Source: Candidatus Tectimicrobiota bacterium
GTDB taxonomy: Bacteria > UBA8248
DNA length: 8,093 nt
Assembly: GCA_016184445.1 (NCBI GenBank)
Contig: JACPCT010000272.1
Location: 1 to 8,093, forward strand
Direction of reading: 5' to 3'
Shown here: piece by piece, positions 5,109 to 8,093 of the stretch
How positions within the stretch are numbered: position 1 is the first letter of the stretch
Layout of the letters: every line of letters begins with the position of its first letter
Translations under genes and position numbers: made by a program
The notes under the pieces: model-generated
What the model was told of the DNA's origin: nothing
Database searches by the model: none
What the model saw: the letters and a program-made list of their open reading frames with translations, nothing else

Positions 5109-6155
5109 ATGAGACATCTCGTCGCTGTCGCATCCGTTGCGCTTTGGGCCGCTTCGGCGCTCGCGGGATTCCCGCAGGGCGCCCGTGCGGCCGAGGAAAT
5201 CGACCCGAAGCTAGTCGCTGCGGCGAAGAAGGAAGGGGAGGTGGTCTACTACACCTCCATGTCCCGGGAAGTGACGTTGAAGATCACGAAGAACTTCACG
5301 AAAAAGTTCGGCATCCCGGTGAAGCTCGTGCGCAAGGGGACGAACCAGGTCATCCAGATGGTCGAGGCGGAGAGGCAGGCGGGCATCAACCGCGCCGACG
5401 CCATCTCCTTCTCCGACCCCGCCGTCCTCTACAAGTGGCGCGACGAGGGCCGGTTCGCGGACTTCCAGCTCCCCTGGGAGGACAAGTTCGACAAGCGCTT
5501 CCGCGACCCGAAGGGCGTCCTCGTGCCGCTGTTCCCCCTGATGATCGTGTTCGGCTTCAACAAGGCGGTGGTGCCGCCGGACAAGGGCCCCCGGTCCTGG
5601 CAGGACCTCACCGACCCCAAGTGGAAGGGCATGCTCGGCCACTCCGACCCGGCCTACTCGGGCTCGACCGGGATGACGATCATGGTCCTCAAGGACAAGT
5701 TCGGGTGGGACTATTACAAGAAGCTGGCCGCCAACAAGCCCCTCATGACCCAGAGCATCGGGGCGACGCCCAAGATGATGTCCACCAAGGAGGCGCCGAT
5801 CGCGGCCCTCGCCCTTTCGTTCTACCTGAGCGCCCAGGTGAACCAGGGCCAGCCCTTCGAGATCGTCTATCCCAAGGAAGGCCCCATCCTCTACGTCCAC
5901 TACGCCGGGCTGAGCAAGGGGGCGCCGCACCCCAGCGCGGGCAAGCTGTTTCTGGCCTATTACACTTCGGCTGAGAACCAGCAGTTCCTGACCAAGATCC
6001 CCGAGGCGTTCTACCCCGCGCGGACGGACGTGAAGCCCGCGCCGGGCAGCCCGCCCCTGTCCCAGCTGAACTTCATGCCCATCGACTTCCAAAAGTTCAA
6101 GAAGGAGAAGGCGAGCATCACCGACAACTTCAAGAAGATCATGACGAGCCAGTAG
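5109..6155 (+). CDS. ABC transporter periplasmic substrate-binding protein, Fe3+/sugar-phosphate type
   Basis: This 348-aa protein captures the ligand for the permease and ATPase encoded next. It has a Sec signal peptide (about 1-27, cleavage near ARA/AEE) and no lipobox. The mature protein shows the family-1 extracellular solute-binding pattern: LVAAAKKEGEVVYYTS at 35-50, FGFNKAVVPP at 148-157, SWQDLTDPKWKG at 163-174, and VYPKEGPILYVHYAG at 253-267, followed by helices ending near 345. Relatives include FbpA/FutA iron binders and AfuA, which in Actinobacillus binds hexose phosphates. The tandem Tyr of FbpA-type iron binders appears by eye as SFYL (237-240), leaving only Tyr239, and no equivalent of the N-terminal His ligand is evident. 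An organic or anionic substrate is therefore more likely than free Fe3+. The ATG at 5109 is chosen because GGGGGGAG precedes it by 5 nt and the signal peptide begins there; an upstream ATG at 5022 lies inside the SDR gene. Confidence 0.93.
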   Translation: MRHLVAVASVALWAASALAGFPQGARAAEEIDPKLVAAAKKEGEVVYYTSMSREVTLKITKNFTKKFGIPVKLVRKGTNQVIQMVEAERQAGINRADAISFSDPAVLYKWRDEGRFADFQLPWEDKFDKRFRDPKGVLVPLFPLMIVFGFNKAVVPPDKGPRSWQDLTDPKWKGMLGHSDPAYSGSTGMTIMVLKDKFGWDYYKKLAANKPLMTQSIGATPKMMSTKEAPIAALALSFYLSAQVNQGQPFEIVYPKEGPILYVHYAGLSKGAPHPSAGKLFLAYYTSAENQQFLTKIPEAFYPARTDVKPAPGSPPLSQLNFMPIDFQKFKKEKASITDNFKKIMTSQ

Positions 6156-6170
6156 AAGAGGCGGTCTTCT
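6154..6170 (+). other. Stem-loop between SBP and permease genes
   Basis: AGAAGA-GGCGG-TCTTCT is a perfect 6-bp inverted repeat starting in the SBP stop codon, within the 37-bp gap. No T-tract follows. In other ABC operons, such structures after the SBP gene favour a higher level of the SBP message than of the permease message. That role is inference here. Confidence 0.35.
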
Positions 6171-6192
6171 CAGGCGGACGGGCGGGTGCCAG

Positions 6193-7908
6193 ATGGCCCA
6201 CGAGAGCGCGGCCGGAGAGCGGAAGGGGTTCGCCGCGGCGGGCGGCGAGAAGGGGCGCTACGCCCTCTTTCTCGCCGCCGCCGTGGTGCTGGCCGTGCTC
6301 GTCCTCTATCCCCTGGGCATCCTGTTCGTGAAGAGCTTCCGCACCGCCGCCGGGGCCTTCACCCTCTCCCATTACGTCCAGGTCTTCACCGACGCCGAGA
6401 TTTTCGGCTCCCTCCTGAACTCCTTGTGGGTCGGGGCGGGCTGCGTCGCGGTCTCCCTGGCACTCGGGGTCCCCCTGGCCTGGGGGGTCACCCGGACCAA
6501 CATGCCCCTGCGCCGGTTCGTCCCGCTCATGGTGGTGGTCTCCTTCACCACCCCTTCTTTCCTGAGCGCGGTGGCCTGGATCATCCTCCTGGGCCCCCGC
6601 GCGGGCTATCTGAACACCCTCCTGCGGGACACCTTCGGCCTCGCGCAGAGCCCCATGAACATCTTCTCCGTCGGGGGGCTGGTGTTCGTCCTCACCTGCC
6701 ACCTCTACCCGTTCGTCTACTTCAGCACGGCCGCGGCCCTGGAGAACATGGACCCGGCGCTGGAGGAGGCCTCCGACATGCTGGGCGCCTCCAAGATCCG
6801 CACCATGCTCTCGACGACGCTCCCCCTCGTGCTGCCGGGCATCCTGGCCGGGAGCATCCTGATCTTCCTCGACTCCATCGCCCTCTTCGGGGCGCCGGCC
6901 ATGATCGGGATGCCTTTCCACTTCTACACGATGGCCACCCGGATCTACGCCCTGTTCTCGGCGCCGCCCAAGTTCGAGCTGGCGGCCGCGGTCGCCGTGC
7001 CCATGATCCTCGTCACGATCGCGGTCCTTGTCTTCCAGCGGCGCATGCTCCAGCGGCGGCAGTTCGTGACCGTCGCCGGCGCGGCGAGCCATCCGAACCG
7101 GCTGGACCTGGGGCGCTGGCGCTACGCCATGGCGGGGTACGCCCTGCTCGTGCTCGGGGTGACCATCGTGCTGCCCTTCCTCACCCTGCTCGTCATCTCC
7201 TTCGTCAAGGTCTTCGGGATGCCCCTGGGGGCGGCGAACCTCAGCCTGAAGAACTTCTGGTTCGTCCTGATGGACTCCGATCTGACGCGGGCGGGATTGC
7301 GCAACAGCTTCTTCCTGGCCTCCCTGGCGGCGGTCGCCTCGGCCTTCGTGGCGCTGATCCTGGCCTGGATCGTCGCGCGGACCGAAGTGCCCGGCCGGGA
7401 GCTGCTGACCCTCCTTGTCCTGCTCTCGTTCAGCTTCCCGGGGATCGCCTTCGGCGCGGGGCTGATCTTCGCCTTCGGGGGGGCCCCGGCCCACCTCTAC
7501 GGCACCATCTGGATCCTGCTCATCGCCTACACGGTGAAGGGGACGCCCCTCGTCTTCATGCTGGCGCGGGGGGCCTTCCGCCAGATCGGCAGGGAGCTCT
7601 CCGAGGCGGCCCAGACCCTGGGGGCCTCCTCCGCCCGGGCGCTGTTCGACGTGGACCTGCCCCTCGTCCGGACCGGCCTGGTGGCGGGGGCCATCACGGT
7701 GTTCGTGATCATGGTGCGCGAGCTGAGCTCCTCGATCCTCCTCTACTCGGGGGGGAACGAGGTGATAGCGGTCTCGATCTTCGAGCTCTCCGAGGAGAAC
7801 CTCTTCCCCCCCATGGCGGCGCTCTCCACCCTGGTGATCGCCGGAGGGCTCCTGCTCACGGCGGCCGCGCAGCGGATGCTCTCCCGCGCGGGCCTCAAGG
7901 CCCGGTAG
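6193..7908 (+). CDS. ABC transporter permease, two fused transmembrane domains (FbpB/AfuB type)
   Basis: This 571-aa inner-membrane protein would form the whole translocation channel, since both permease halves are in one chain, the usual arrangement for the FbpB/AfuB class. A cytoplasmic tail (1-22) leads into about 12 hydrophobic segments, six per half. Half one spans about 25-285 and half two about 312-565, joined by a basic stretch (about 283-311). Each half carries an EAA loop that docks the ATPase: EEASDMLGAS near 191-200 with TLPLVLPGILAG at 209-220, and SEAAQTLGAS near 470-479 with DLPLVRTGLVAG at 488-499. The two loops point to an internal duplication. The length is complete and no frameshift is seen. 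The ATG at 6193 has only a poor GGGCGGG-like site, which suggests lower translation than the SBP. The ATPase gene follows after 6 bp. The class is certain; the transported compound is not shown. Confidence 0.95.
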   Translation: MAHESAAGERKGFAAAGGEKGRYALFLAAAVVLAVLVLYPLGILFVKSFRTAAGAFTLSHYVQVFTDAEIFGSLLNSLWVGAGCVAVSLALGVPLAWGVTRTNMPLRRFVPLMVVVSFTTPSFLSAVAWIILLGPRAGYLNTLLRDTFGLAQSPMNIFSVGGLVFVLTCHLYPFVYFSTAAALENMDPALEEASDMLGASKIRTMLSTTLPLVLPGILAGSILIFLDSIALFGAPAMIGMPFHFYTMATRIYALFSAPPKFELAAAVAVPMILVTIAVLVFQRRMLQRRQFVTVAGAASHPNRLDLGRWRYAMAGYALLVLGVTIVLPFLTLLVISFVKVFGMPLGAANLSLKNFWFVLMDSDLTRAGLRNSFFLASLAAVASAFVALILAWIVARTEVPGRELLTLLVLLSFSFPGIAFGAGLIFAFGGAPAHLYGTIWILLIAYTVKGTPLVFMLARGAFRQIGRELSEAAQTLGASSARALFDVDLPLVRTGLVAGAITVFVIMVRELSSSILLYSGGNEVIAVSIFELSEENLFPPMAALSTLVIAGGLLLTAAAQRMLSRAGLKAR

Positions 7909-7914
7909 CGCGCC

Positions 7915-8093
7915 ATGCCCGAGAAGCTCGTCCTCCAGGATGTGGCCAAGTCCTACGGCGACGTCGCCGCGGTCCGGGGCGTCTCGTTCGCCATGACGGA
8001 GGGCGAGTGCGTGGCCCTCCTGGGCCCGAGCGGCTGCGGCAAGACCACGACGCTGCGGATGGTGGCGGGCTTCCTGCGGCCGGACAGGGGGAC
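7915..8093 (+). CDS. ABC transporter ATP-binding protein (N-terminal fragment)
   Basis: The 59 visible complete codons start with [20 protein letters not shown], the first strands of an ABC nucleotide-binding domain with an aromatic at Y14 placed as an A-loop residue. The Walker A motif GPSGCGKT is at 37-44 (K43 binds ATP phosphates), followed by [15 protein letters not shown], typical of Fbp/Pot/Afu-type import ATPases. Q-loop, signature and Walker B lie beyond the window. Only 6 bp separate it from the permease stop and there is just a weak AAGG upstream, so it is probably translationally coupled to the permease. It would power import of the ligand bound by the SBP at 5109-6155. The gene is cut by the window, not by a mutation. 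Confidence 0.96.
   Translation, partial: MPEKLVLQDVAKSYGDVAAVRGVSFAMTEGECVALLGPSGCGKTTTLRMVAGFLRPDRG

Noticed and set aside
6139..7494. A 451-codon minus-strand frame opposite the permease
   Set aside because: The translation is a Glu/Gly/Gln/Asp/Arg-rich shadow of a membrane-protein gene and has no recognisable domain.
1..8093. tRNA, rRNA, CRISPR array, insertion sequence or phage genes
   Set aside because: I saw no cloverleaf-like segment, regularly spaced repeat, transposase motif or terminal inverted repeat. The window is fully explained by ordinary chromosomal genes and short spacers.

Overview
This window is high-GC bacterial DNA (roughly two thirds G+C by eye) with closely packed genes, GTG/TTG start usage and third positions dominated by G/C. 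The NtrB/PilS-like sensor kinase next to a response regulator, and the iron(III)/sugar-phosphate-type ABC importer, fit a Gram-negative soil or environmental lineage such as Rokubacteria, NC10, Tectomicrobia or a delta-/betaproteobacterium. No marker gene fixes the lineage, so this is only an impression.

Layout. The left part reads on the minus strand. It holds the first 28 codons of a response regulator (1-86), an overlapping six-helix membrane histidine kinase (83-1459), a gene-free AT-richer spacer, and a small single-domain cupin (1750-2133). A 174-bp divergent spacer separates these from the plus-strand part. That part holds a TIM-barrel sugar isomerase/epimerase-like protein (2308-3117), a structured 150-bp spacer, and then a tight run of five genes with gaps of 31, 34, 37 and 6 bp. 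These are a secreted Kelch-repeat beta-propeller (3268-4254), a short-chain dehydrogenase/reductase homologue (4286-5074), a periplasmic solute-binding protein (5109-6155), a fused two-domain ABC permease (6193-7908) and an ABC ATPase cut by the window end (7915-8093).

How it may work together (inference). The run looks like an uptake-and-processing operon. A periplasmic propeller could handle or mutarotate a ligand, the SBP/permease/ATPase would import it, and the cytoplasmic TIM-barrel and SDR proteins would process it. The substrate cannot be read from sequence. Members of this importer class carry Fe3+, but also sugar phosphates and other organic anions, and this SBP lacks the tandem tyrosine pair typical of iron binders.

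The two cytoplasmic enzyme homologues both have altered active sites. The TIM-barrel protein matches the D-tagatose 3-epimerase metal and catalytic residues with a +1 offset, except that the final Glu is Gln. The SDR keeps its nucleotide-binding fold but has Thr where the catalytic Tyr should be and no Ser at the catalytic Ser position. These two neighbouring departures, in an operon with a NanM-like secreted propeller, are the most interesting content of the window.
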